Shown here: in pieces, positions 26,661 through 37,770 of the stretch
Numbering within the stretch: the stretch's first letter is position 1
Layout of the letters: each line of letters opens with the position of its first letter
Assembly: GCA_947579665.1 (NCBI GenBank)
Contig: OX388347.1
Coordinates: 23,304,562 to 23,368,561, forward strand
Length of the DNA: 64,000 bases
Direction of reading: 5' to 3'
Source: Sympetrum striolatum
Taxonomy: Eukaryota > Arthropoda > Insecta > Odonata > Libellulidae
Notes under the pieces: model-generated
What the model saw: the letters and a program-made list of their open reading frames with translations, nothing else
Databases searched by the model: none
What the model was told of the DNA's origin: nothing
Position numbers and translations under genes: made by a program

Positions 26661-28321
26661 TATATTGACAAACCGAAAATTCTCAGAGGGTGTATGGGCA
26701 AAATCCAGCAGCACTTTTAGCACAAAATTTTCTCGGAGCCAGCAATACAATTACAAAATTGAGTACTCTCCTAATTCATCGAATGCCGAAAATTGAAATG
26801 AAAATAAATGTCCGTAGAAATTTAATTTTAAGTGCATTATATCTCAAAGCTTTATACTTCTTACTATCCAATAAAAAACTATGGAGTTACTTCCAAATTA
26901 AAATACTATTTTGTAGAAAACGAATAATCAGAAGAAGAAGAAGAATAATATCAGGATATTTTTACGAAGTTACATACGTAGTAACTCCGTTCCTTAAATT
27001 TAAGTATTATATATCACCCTTATTGAAAACGAATAATACTCGTATATCCCGCCAGTTGAGCAATGTATTTCGCTCTTTGAGGGTACACACCTGTTTCTGT
27101 TAAAAAGTTGTTCATTAGAACATATTTAAACTATCGCTACGATTATTAAACTGTATGTAGCCCAACCAATAATTGTTCAATATTTAGTATGTTATCCTAA
27201 TATTTAATATGATTTAAAAATTGTTGGGTCATAAACTACTACGCAATACAGAGTGTTTGAGAAGGTATTTGATATAGAGGAGATAAGATGCAATCAAATA
27301 AATCCATAAGAAATAGGCTATAAAACTGAGTGTTTACTTTGCTCATATATATGCTAATAGTCAAGTATGGTTGTAATATTTCATTGTTTAATGAAGCGTT
27401 CAAGGAAGGAAATTCAAAACATTAATAGATTACAATTTAAGCTCCTCGATTCGCTTATTTTTATTAAACAGGTTCTTAATTGGTAAGGCGTAAGTATATG
27501 TGTTAAATCATAAGTAAGATTTTTAACATCTAGTTGAATAAAGCAAAATAAATATATTGGATTGCATTTGCAAGAAATTTCACCTTTCAATTCTCGTTCT
27601 CTCATATATGTCTAGAATTATTCCTTTCCCTCTCAGTATTTTCTAATTATGTTATTGAGGCAGAGACATAGAAGTAAATGATTCAGCGAGCTGCTAGTTT
27701 GAATATTTAAGCTGAGAATTTAACGTTACAGTTTTTTAATAAAATGTCATTCGAAGGAACTTACTGAATCTTGGGAATATATATTATTCAAATTGAAAAC
27801 GTAGTCGAAATTTTCGTTAGCTCGTAAACACGGAAATATTAAACGTACACAGAAAATAAATTACTCCTAATAAACCGACAATAAAAATTAAAGCCATAAA
27901 CTCAATGAATCTATGAAAGTCTTGCAATCCAACAGGAAGCGTCGTAAAACAACCCTGTTTTCAGTGCGCAGAAGACGCGGTTAAAAATACCTGTCACAAC
28001 AAAAGGTCGCCGGATGGAGTATTACGTTATATATCGGGTAAATGGCTAAAGACGCCAAACCTGCTTCGTTGGTGCCTTGAGGTATATAATCCAAGAACGC
28101 CTTTCATAATTGCTTTAATCATCTCCCCTCGAAACGTCGATTGCCAGTGGAAGCGATAAAGCGATCACCCGATTGCGAAGTAGCGATGTTCGCTCGATCG
28201 GAATCACCTTCAAGAGGACATTCACGATGCGTATAAGTTTACATAGGATATGCATACTAATATATACAATATGTTTATATTTAAAATACATTTATTTGCC
28301 ATAACAGGATCCTCAAGTTTG
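26661..28321. other. AT-rich stretch, nothing supported
   Basis: Contains the longest ATG-initiated frame of the window (26690-27103, 137 codons). Its peptide is rich in isoleucine, lysine, arginine and leucine with an arginine run (RKRIIRRRRRI) that comes from a GAA/AAG microsatellite near 26930-26950. I do not accept it as a gene. No other features. Confidence 0.5.
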
Positions 28322-28366
28322 ACCGACTCTCGTCTAACCGATACTCAATCGACCGATACTCAAATT
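28322..28366. repeat. Three 15-bp direct repeats
   Basis: Units start at 28322, 28337 and 28352, exactly 15 bp apart: ACCGACTCTCGTCTA, ACCGATACTCAATCG, ACCGATACTCAAATT. The last two share twelve leading bases. They are followed by GGAGGACCTCGTAAGACTG. Read on the minus strand, CAGTCTTACGAGGTCC followed by repeated GAGTATCGGT recalls the ends of pogo/jerky-type DNA transposons, which carry repeated enzyme-binding motifs near a CAGT terminus. No partner end was found, so this would be a fragment; the transposon link is inference. Confidence 0.4.
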
Positions 28367-29759
28367 GGAGGACCTCGTAAGACTGACAAGTTTATCACGA
28401 TATTTATTTTTCGGTGATTCATAAATTGGCTTTAAATATTTTCAATAATATTATTTATAATTTAATTTGTAAAATATTGGCGTAATAATTAATGTAAATT
28501 AAAATGTTACGGAAAAACTGTGGATTTCACTATAGAATTCTTAATTCGACCGGTTTTCGTCATCGTCGACGTGCGGGTAATTATTTAAAATAAGATTTTA
28601 CATGAAAATTTTAGGAATACATAACCTCTGAAACGAGCAGCACTTAGTTGATTTTCAACGGACTGAAGTAATACTTAATAATTCGGAGTGAAGTAAAAAC
28701 TGATGAATCAGTCCTACACATACAGAGATAAACTACTAGTTTATTGTCTTGTTTCAATAAGTTAAAACAGTCCATTTAGTCGCACCGTGACAAATAAAAG
28801 TGAGCCATTTTGCTGATATTTTCAGTGAGAAACATTGTGTGTGAGGCAGGTACGTAAAACGAAGCTGTCGTCGAAACATCGTCAGCCCTGTGTACTGTCG
28901 GACAAGCGAGTTTTGGTCAACAGTATACATTTATACATATATACGTCTAAACCAACGTTTTCAATCTGAATCTTCTTCTCTCCTCGCGAGAAAACCCATG
29001 GACTTCCGTAGTAAGAAATTCACGGAACACAGACCGACGCCAAAGGAAAATGAAGCGGAAAAAATCATTTCGGTCGATTATAAATGAGGATATATGTGGT
29101 GAGTGATCATTGAGGTATATCGGCCGCGATAATGGGAGTAGGAGTGGTGGCTCTGAAGAGGAAAATCCAGAACGCCAAGGAAATAGGAGGGAACGCAACG
29201 CTAATACTTACAAGCAGCTCATGGAAAATGCTCATAACTTTATATGCGAAGAAGATCGACCTTAGCATCTGGTCAGGAATTTATAAGCACACTATGTCCG
29301 TTATTTAACTATATAAGAATGAAAATTTGAGTTGATAGCTGGTTAGTGGAACAACAAATGCAACCATGGCAGGTGAGAGTCGGAGCAGGGGATAACGTAT
29401 GAAGCGTAATAAGAGTGTAAGGACAGGTACAACGGCTTATTTATCCGCTAATTTGCTAAATATATACCTAAATTTGAAATTCTCAAGCTGTGACCTATTT
29501 ATCCGGGAATAAAGCTATCAGAATGAACGAGAGAATGATTCATTCTGTCCGGTTGAATGGGAATCGAAATAGGCTTATCTTCGTTTTAAATATCTTGAAA
29601 ACTAGTTGATATTGGAGAGAAAACATTCCATAGCAAAAGCAGTAGTAAGGATAAATCTACAATAGAATGCTTGAATTTCTGCATAAAGAGTTAAAAGGAA
29701 AATGATTTTTGCACCCCATTGCCCTATTGAGTAACACAACACCAAAACCAAAGTAGTTA
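28367..29759. other. Non-coding spacer
   Basis: AT-rich, with short overlapping frames at about 28890-29198 on both strands. No motifs recognised. Confidence 0.5.
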
Positions 29760-29862
29760 AGTCTCCCAGTAAAGAGGAGGAGACAATTCATACCTTGTTC
29801 CTAAGTTTATTCACCACCACCAGTTTTCAGACACGGATCGCCATCATCAGGATTGCGACGCT
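29760..29862 (-). repeat. Retroelement end with degraded hammerhead-like motif
   Basis: On the minus strand CTGATGATGG (CTGATGA at 29844-29850) is followed by a weak hairpin region and then GAAAACTGGT and GAATAAACTTAGGAAC. The order of blocks closely parallels the plus-strand motif at 46803-46900 (GATG, hairpin, GAAACTGGT, AATAAA, GGAACTAAG), which indicates related dispersed repeats. The CTGATGA box matches the hammerhead ribozyme core, but helix II is poorly paired, GAAAC has an extra A and the cleavage triplet is altered, so this copy is probably dead. Boundaries are approximate. Confidence 0.4.
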
Positions 29863-32800
29863 ATTTTTCTTTTTCATTCTATATGATTTCTATACTTCCA
29901 CCAAGAGTGCCCTCTCTGCTATTTTTTATTTTAAACATACCTGTAAGAAAAATGAAATTCATGGTTAGCATTTTGTAAAACATTAACAAAACATAGTATA
30001 ATGATAGAATTCAAATATTTTATGAGAAAATAAAAAAACAGACTTCAAGAATATACGAAGAATATCGGTATATGGAAAAAGTTTCTACAAGAATGAAGAT
30101 GCCCGTAAGGTGTTTTTAACGTAACTTCTCGCTGTTAATACGCAAGGAAGAAAAGCAAAGGAAGTTATGGAAAGAATAAGGCAGAGGAAGTGAATGATTT
30201 GAGGGAAAAGTGGGCTGAGGGATCGGTGGGAATGCGAACAAGAAAAGGAAGATTGGTTTGGATGGGGGGACATATTGGGCAGTTGGAAATCGGGAGTGCA
30301 ACGGAGGAAGGTGCGGCTACCCACTAATGCACGGGAAGAAGCGTAGCGCGAAATTGATTCACATTGTCAGCGTTTTTTCCTTCTTCTCTTGGTACGTTGA
30401 CCTTCCGAATCAAATAGTACTGCACCGCATTTTATAGACAACACTGACGCTCTTTTAACTAAAAAGATAAACACAGAATACTCAGTGTTTGCAAAATGTA
30501 CCATCAATGGGTGAATGAAAATAAAATACCGAATGCCGTTGTAAGTTTTGACATGTAGATGTATTTCGGGGAGCTTGCACTAATAGGATGCATTTATATG
30601 TAACCATTTCGCTCAAGTCAGGAGTAAATTCTAAATGCGGCTCACTAAATATTAGAAACAATCTATAACAATTCTCGGGTAATACGTCCGATATTAACTT
30701 TATGTAGCGTATTTATTATTACTGGATGGACGACTGACGAGAAAAATATATACCATAAATATGAATCAAAGCAGATATAACAGTCCATACCAAGATGATG
30801 AGAAATTGCTAGAAACACTTAATAAATTTAAGATATCGGTTGCTCACAGTTCATGTTAATACTTTCCTTTACTTGATAATACCATTGTACTGCATTGTCT
30901 TAGATCGTTTACAAAAGTTTGAAATTACTATAATATCTCCTTAGATCCCTTTCAATAAACAGTCCTATTTTTCCAGCGATTTTTGAAATGAGAGAATCTT
31001 ATTTTGGAAATCATCGAAATAGCCTTTCTTTTTGCTATGGCGTAATGTGCAATGATGATGTAAGAATTGTCACCGTTAGCCTATTTCAATACAATGATGA
31101 ACGTTAGCCTATCAAAATATTTTTAATTTCACTTCAGTCTGAGCTTCTCGTGGCCAAGTGACTGTACTTGAGGATTTTTATCTCCCACTTCTCATTGGTT
31201 TCTTCCCAAAATACAATGAAAGTATAAATTCTCTTTTCTTTTTGTGAGACGCATCTAGTGAATCTATGACGTTTTTTAAGTAAATATTTGAATGCCATAC
31301 CATCATTATGCTGGGAATGATCATAATTGGGACATTCCTAAAGTGGAAATATAAACCGCAATTTGAGAAATCCACAGGTTGAGTCGCGGTTGAGACAGTC
31401 AGGTTTGCATGCACCCATTTTGGCTTGGATCCGAAAAAAACGGCCAAATATTGAGTAATTATGGTCGTTATAAAAATTATATATTTTCCCAGAACAAGCT
31501 TATCATCTTCCGCATTCTCAACCGAGATGTCCGTTCAATGAACTACTACGAGTTTTGCTAAAACATTTTAACCAATTATAACATATTATGAACGGGATGA
31601 GGGATTTATTATGTCACCTTACCAAGCAAGATCTTTGCTTCTCTGCAGTAGGTTACTTTAACTATAGTCTTAATAAATATTTTTTTAATTATGAATAAAT
31701 TTACATTTTGGGTTCTGGAATCTATATCGCAACTAAAATGCAATTCATTCTCCCATTTTATAATGATTTTTTCTATGCCAAGAGTATGAAGTTTTTATCC
31801 GAAAAGAAGGCAGTCACTTTGAAAATTTTCTAATTGGAGTATATTGAAAATATACGACTGAAGTGGAAAAATACGTAATGTTCAGATACAATGGAAAGAC
31901 GTTATTGATAAGTTTAATATTATGGAACCATTAAGTTTTCTTATTGCTTAAGAATTCTAATATTTTCTTATATAACTCTATATGGGCTTGGGTGTGTCTT
32001 TTTCAGCAATTGCTTCCGAGGATTTCAGCAAAATAATGTTATGCTATGACGAATCGATTCGATACAATTAAAGGAATGCAATTTCATGGTTCTATAGGAA
32101 CATTTTTTCTTTCGTTGATAATGTTTGTAGCAGGAAAAGATTTGATTGCCGAGTTTTCGGCCACGAAAAGTATCACAATTTGCCTATTCCTCTGCACAAA
32201 AATAAAAATTGAAAAAGAAGAAATTCTGTTGCATAAATCTTTAAAAAATCCATCCGTCAGAGACAACCCAATGGATTTAATTGAAACATCAACTTTATAA
32301 GTATACTATTATGGGATGACGATGCCTGAAATTAATTTCGGAATTAGCTTTATATTCTCGAAGAGTAGGAAACGCGCTCGTGGCAAACGTATTATACGAC
32401 GCACCGACAGATTAAAAATAAAGCCGCTTACGGATGAATTAAAACGAGGTCAAAACCTTAAGTCATCCGCGGGATTACAGCAATGATCTTTCCCGAGAGG
32501 GCTTAATTTTCAATCTTCGAATAATAATTCCGAGTGGAATGAGCGGTTGCGGCAGATGTAAGAGATTTCCAAGCATGCGGCGTCCCGACACAGGGAAAAA
32601 TCAATTAAAAAAGAGACAAAGGGGCGAAGGAAATTGCAGTTAAAGGTTGGACGTGACAAATGGTCAGGAAGAAACCATTAAGGAAGGTCACCTGTTGGAT
32701 GAAAAGGGAATGTGGAAAAAAGGACACGAAAAAGGAATGAAAGGAGGCGTGGAAAAGGGGAATAAAAAATGTGCGCGGGAAAGCTGTCTCTTCAATCAAA

Positions 32801-34887
32801 AATTTCCTTTCGCCATATTCAGAAAACAATCGATTCCTAGAAACAATCGCCATCCGCGCTTCCAGTAAAATATCTAATGCGAACGATTTGTCGTCGGACT
32901 TTTTTCAAACTTGGCCGAGTGTTGCATCTTGATTTCCCCTACTTTAACGATCCATTGTGGGAATACGGCGAAAAGTGAGTCACATATCTTTATTCGACTT
33001 GTTGGGAGAGGGAGTTGACGTGAATAAGCAAGTGTGGGAATGCACTTCATCAGTAAAGATCAAAGTTCGGTAAATGATGAGGAATATTTTCAACATTTCT
33101 ATTCTAATATATGCAAACATTTTGTTATGAAAATTACTTAAAATAGTGTCCCTCATAAAAAGTTCTAAATTGTTTATGTTGATTTTAAAGCCCATCGGTA
33201 CTTAAAAGTTTCAGACAGTTATAGAATTTCTATTTATTACGAATCGCTTCGTAATTTTATTATTGAGGAAAATTTGCTGTATATTTCACCGTACCGTTTT
33301 ATGATTAGAGAAAGGAAGGAGTTAGCTAAAATCAAACATTAAGACAATTTGCATTAACGATTTCTGCGCTAACGATTCAGAATTATTGCCCTCATCTATT
33401 CTAATAGTTAAGCAAGCCTTCCTTTCTTTAAAGCATCCTCTCTTCACCGAATGCAACTCATTTATTATGATCATCAACAACAAAATGTCATTAAAATCAT
33501 ACAATTATTATTATTATAAACCTTGCATTAATTTAATTCGTAAAAATTATAATAAACTTTAATTTACGGCACAATTTCAGTGATTTAGCTAAGTTATCGC
33601 ACAAATATCGAGTTTATCCTAAATATGCAGATATATATTGAAATTCATTTTAACTGCCATATCAGAAAGATAGACAAGATTTATGACATAGAAAAAACTC
33701 CGGAAGAACCATTTACTCCAGTTTCATAGCAAGAATCCTAAGTGTTTCAACAGTGTACAGAGAGAAGTATAAATAAGAAAATATTCCACCAAATTTGTTT
33801 CCCTGCTGCAGTTAATAGATCGTAGATAACATATTTAAAATATCCCATTCGTGTTGAAGTAAAGGGACACAATACATTTTTTTTACTTTTTATATCTTAC
33901 GAAAACATTCCCAAAACAAAAAACGTTATTCGCAGATGCGGTTCAAAACTCGTGACAAAATGATTAAATGATCTTATGTCGTTAATCACATACACCTACG
34001 ACACAGATACATAGAAGAAGACAAGCGAACTTGCAAAAACGAAATAAAGATACGAGAAACGTGCAGCTACAAGTAGTGGGTAGTATAAACATTACACTGG
34101 AAAAGAGCTTTTGAACAAGACATAAAAGCTCCACTTTAAAGGCTCTGCTTCCTGCAATATTTCATCTTCATGAGAGGAAAATACACTCCGAGATAGCGAA
34201 CTATTGTTCGTACTCTTAGATTGTTTATAAAAACTGATGATGCACGTGGACCTGGATAAATAATGCACGGTTTTCATGCAGGTAGGCAATTCAAAAGTTG
34301 CGCATAAAGAATTGGGAAAGAAAGATATCATGAAATAAAAAGAGTTATATGTTGGGGTAAAATATTTCTTTTACCAATGTATATCTTGGGCTTCAAATGT
34401 GCAAGGGAATGATAATCCATGGTTTAAATCAGTTTATTTAAATATACACCGGAAAAAGGGAAAGTATCTGCATGTATACGAAATACTTCTAAAAACATAA
34501 TATCATCTGCAAATGAATTGAAAATTTGCTCTGTGAGAAAAAATCAAGAAAAATCCAACATGAGCATCAATTAGAAACCCTATCAACGATCTACCGTCCG
34601 CAAATCTGTCAAAGGGAATAAGATTTAGCTGATGTCCTCTGTACCCAACTTCAAAGCCCTGCTAACGATGAAATCCTTTTTGTAGTACCAGTTCTTCTTC
34701 GACGAAAACATTCCAAAATCAATTTATAGTTGAGTAAATGCCGTAGAAAGTAATGGAAAAGGTGTTGAAATCGAATGAGTAGATCAGGTTCCTAAAGGAA
34801 CAGAAAAAAGAATCTGCAAATAGTAACAGGAAGACTTAGAAGCCTTCCAGATAAATAAGGAAAATAAAGTACGGAAAATTATTATAT
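29863..34887. other. Stretch without supported genes
   Basis: AT-rich with a GC-richer part at about 32.35-32.87 kb. At 30120-30330 the plus strand is purine-rich; one frame there reads RKGRLVWMGGHIG, faintly like the R-R-L-x-W-x-G-H motif near the C-terminus of LINE reverse transcriptases, but the match is too short to call. Opposed frames at 32046-32300 and 32605-32868 shadow each other. No RNA genes recognised. Confidence 0.5.
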
Positions 34888-34950
34888 ATTATTTATTTAT
34901 TTATTTAAGTTCACGTGGCAAGTTGGCCTTCAGGCCAGGTGGCAACGTTA
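34888..34950 (-). mobile_element. Probable LINE 3' end with (TAAA)n tail
   Basis: Read on the minus strand, a GC-rich segment (CCTGGCCTGAAGGCCAACTT, then GCCACGTGAAC) runs straight into AAATAAATAAATAAATAATA at 34907-34888. A unique 3' end followed by a simple TAAA tail is the usual signature of a truncated non-LTR retrotransposon. No reverse transcriptase is present and no target duplication was resolved. Within it, TGGCC-TTCA-GGCCA can form a small hairpin. A simple microsatellite beside unrelated sequence is the alternative. Confidence 0.4.
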
Positions 34951-35009
34951 GATTGAAAGAAGTTGTTATATTGAAAGTTATATTGAATTGAAAGTTATAT
35001 TGAAAGAAG
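34951..35009 (+). repeat. Short tandem repeat, TTATATTGAA units
   Basis: Three spaced copies of TTATATTGAA joined by AAG or TTGAAAG form an imperfect 12-17 bp tandem array directly beside the LINE-like tail. Probably a slippage product. Confidence 0.6.
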
Positions 35010-37689
35010 CGTAATAAAATGAACGAGTGCTGCAGAAGTAAAATAGAAATAAAAGTGAAATGCATAAACGCTTAAAGGAGGAATAAAGCAGGGGAGAAAA
35101 GGCTCATGAAACTCGATAGAGGAAGTAGATAAAATAAAATTCTTTTTTTGTTCGCTATTCCATATCTCCGAAGCAGGGAAACTCTCTTATTATTATCATA
35201 GATGCTCTCTTTATAAAATCAAAAAAATTACGATGATTAAACGCACCGTTACTCCGCATATTCCATGTCGAAAAGAAAGCTCGAGAGGAATATTTAAACT
35301 TTATTAGACGCTTATTATTCAACATTTTTTACTTGTAACGCAGATAAGTTGGAAAATTACGATTTACCTCGTATATAAATTTGTGGAAGCGTGGAAATTT
35401 TTTCTCGGGGTACATGTCTAATGGAACTCTGAAGAGAAGTATGTTGGAGTTAAGATAAGAAAGACTTTTATGCTTACAAATTACTAAGTAGTTACGCCTA
35501 TTTGCCTCATTATATCTACGCCGAATCTGGTTTTTCTGAGAAAAAACGCACATGTAAAATCCACGATGATAATTTTACTAACAAGTAACCAATTCCGCTG
35601 AGTTCCCAGCGTGATATTGACTGCTCTTTTCCGTGCACTGCTTTATCAGAAAGTAAGTTTATTTACCATTGGGGCACTTTTAGGAGATATGGGACGATAT
35701 CTTTCAGTTAAAGCCCTCGCAGCACGTGAAATGGTAAATCAAAATGACATCCAGAGCTTTTTGTAGAGTAATAAGGGTAAAATCAAAAGCTACACCAATT
35801 TTTGAATAAGATTCAAGTTAATATTTAACAATTGAAATCAAAATTAAAATTTTTCAAACCACCATTTAGGTTGACTCATATTATCAATTGATTGAAATAT
35901 GTATAGTACTCACCGCAGAGATCTCCTCCACTATTTTTTCGTTTTACTTGCATAAAATTGTAGTGAAATATTAATATGAATACATAAATAAATTAAAGCA
36001 ACAGCCATTTTAATTATTTTTCGATTATGGGATTAAAGAATTGAGAGTTACTAATTGAAACGGCAGTAAATCTTTTAATATATTGCATATATTAATACGG
36101 TATTCTTACCCGAACCTTCTGATAAAGATCCCGAGTTATTGTTAATTCATGCTTAAATGGAACATGCCAAATAATCAAAAGAGTAGACTCGTAAATGTTT
36201 AATTTTCATATTTAGTTAAGTTATCTTCATAATTGCAACGTTACGCCTCGAATATTTCTAAAAAAAATAACAGCAAAGGTAGTTTAATAAATTAGAGTGC
36301 ACCTAATGAAACTAAATCAAGGAACGACCTGCATTCCACTATTTTTTGCGTAGCGAACGCATAACAAAAGTATTTTTTTCCGTCGAAGACTTCAACTTTT
36401 CGTCCACCTTTCGAAGGAGCTCTTCCTCTAATTTAGATTCCGGGGGATAAAATTGTTACCGTTTCAGTTAAAGTAATGAGCAAGGACTTTGGAGAAAAAA
36501 GAGGTCTTGCGACAGGTGTTGGGAAGTAAAAATAAGACTCGGGCATGTGCAGATTAAGGATCAGTGGCGGATTTCTCTTCCTTTACTCCCAGCGCAATTC
36601 TGTAATCGAAAGGAAGTTCACTTCCGAACACAATTACGAAGTCAATTGAGCAGCGAGGACAAGTATCTCCCTCCTTTGGCCTCACAATCTCTTGAAAGCG
36701 AGAAGAGAAAAATGTAGAGAAAAGCTTGCGGGAAAGAAACATAAATTCCTAAAGTTGACATGTTTTCTACTAATAAAATTTGTTCCCAAATATACATAAC
36801 GTACTCTCAACCAGAAATAAGATTAAACAAAGGGCTTATCCTTCTAATGCACACTAAGGGAAGGATCGCAGATACAGGTTACATATGTTGAAGTAGAATA
36901 GCGGATCGGGACTAGAGAATTTTACTCGTATATGTACTAAGAGTGAAGCGATAATCATGGTTACTTTGACGGAAGAAATTGTTCAAGAAACATTTTAGCA
37001 TTGAAAGATCTAGCGCCGCTTTATCCGTAGAAGATTCCGCTAGTGCTCGTATAAGTATATAAAAAATCTTCGCTTCAATTAAAAAAGAATGGAAGATGAA
37101 ATTAAATACTATGCACTGAGTCATAGGTGTTTCCTCATAATAATAAAAACCTAAAAATAGTCTCTGAATTCCTTGAAGTTCAAATCTTTGAACCATTTTA
37201 TTCAGCTCCATATGATGACAGAAAAAAGAAAATATATCGATTATAAAATAGATAACCTTCAATTGCCGTCGGTTAAGACGATAGTAAATTCTTACAAAAC
37301 GGCGTTTTGCTTAATTTGCATGAGTATAGACTCTTTTCGAAATATTTTTTCTTTAAAATTAACGATATTATCTGTAAGTTTCTGAAATGAAAGATGAAGA
37401 CTTAAGAAAACAACTCGCCTTTCCTTACCGAATAAATAAATTAAACTTTTGCGTTATAACAAAAATGGGATACAAAACAGTCTATAAATATAGGGACATA
37501 TTTCTAGACAATGTTATTCTACTCCATTTTTTCTTGTTTCATTTTCCTCTCAACAAAGCTCAGTTACTCCCCACAATTTTTATCCCATGACAACATTAAA
37601 ACGAATATCCATAAAAATCTTCGAAACAATATCCGAGGTTTTCTTATCAACGAAAAGATAAGCATTAAAGTATATTCTGAAAAATGAGC
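35010..37689. other. AT-rich stretch, nothing supported
   Basis: Frames of 60-116 codons on either strand (for example 36912-37262 minus and 37173-37385 plus) overlap and show no motifs. No mobile element ends seen. Confidence 0.5.
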
Positions 37690-37770
37690 TTAAAAAATGT
37701 AAGAGATAGAAGGTAGAAGTTGCACGTAAGAGTGCGTGAAACGCATACCTGGGTTCGAGTCCCTGTAATT
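37690..37770 (+). repeat. tRNA-like fragment, probable SINE remnant
   Basis: A near-consensus B box, GGGTTCGAGTCCC, lies at 37751-37763 inside a T-arm (CTGGG-loop-CCCTG, one mismatch). Just upstream TGCG...CGCA can form an anticodon-like stem. The variable region would be only about one base and no convincing A box or acceptor stem is present, so a working tRNA is excluded. It is best read as the remains of a tRNA-derived SINE. Confidence 0.35.

Noticed and set aside
26690..27103. Longest ATG-initiated frame, 137 codons
   Set aside because: AT-driven composition, arginine run from an AAG microsatellite, no recognisable domain.
30120..30330. Possible LINE reverse-transcriptase C-terminus (RKGRLVWMGGHIG)
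   Set aside because: Match limited to a few residues in a purine-rich stretch; neighbouring motifs absent.
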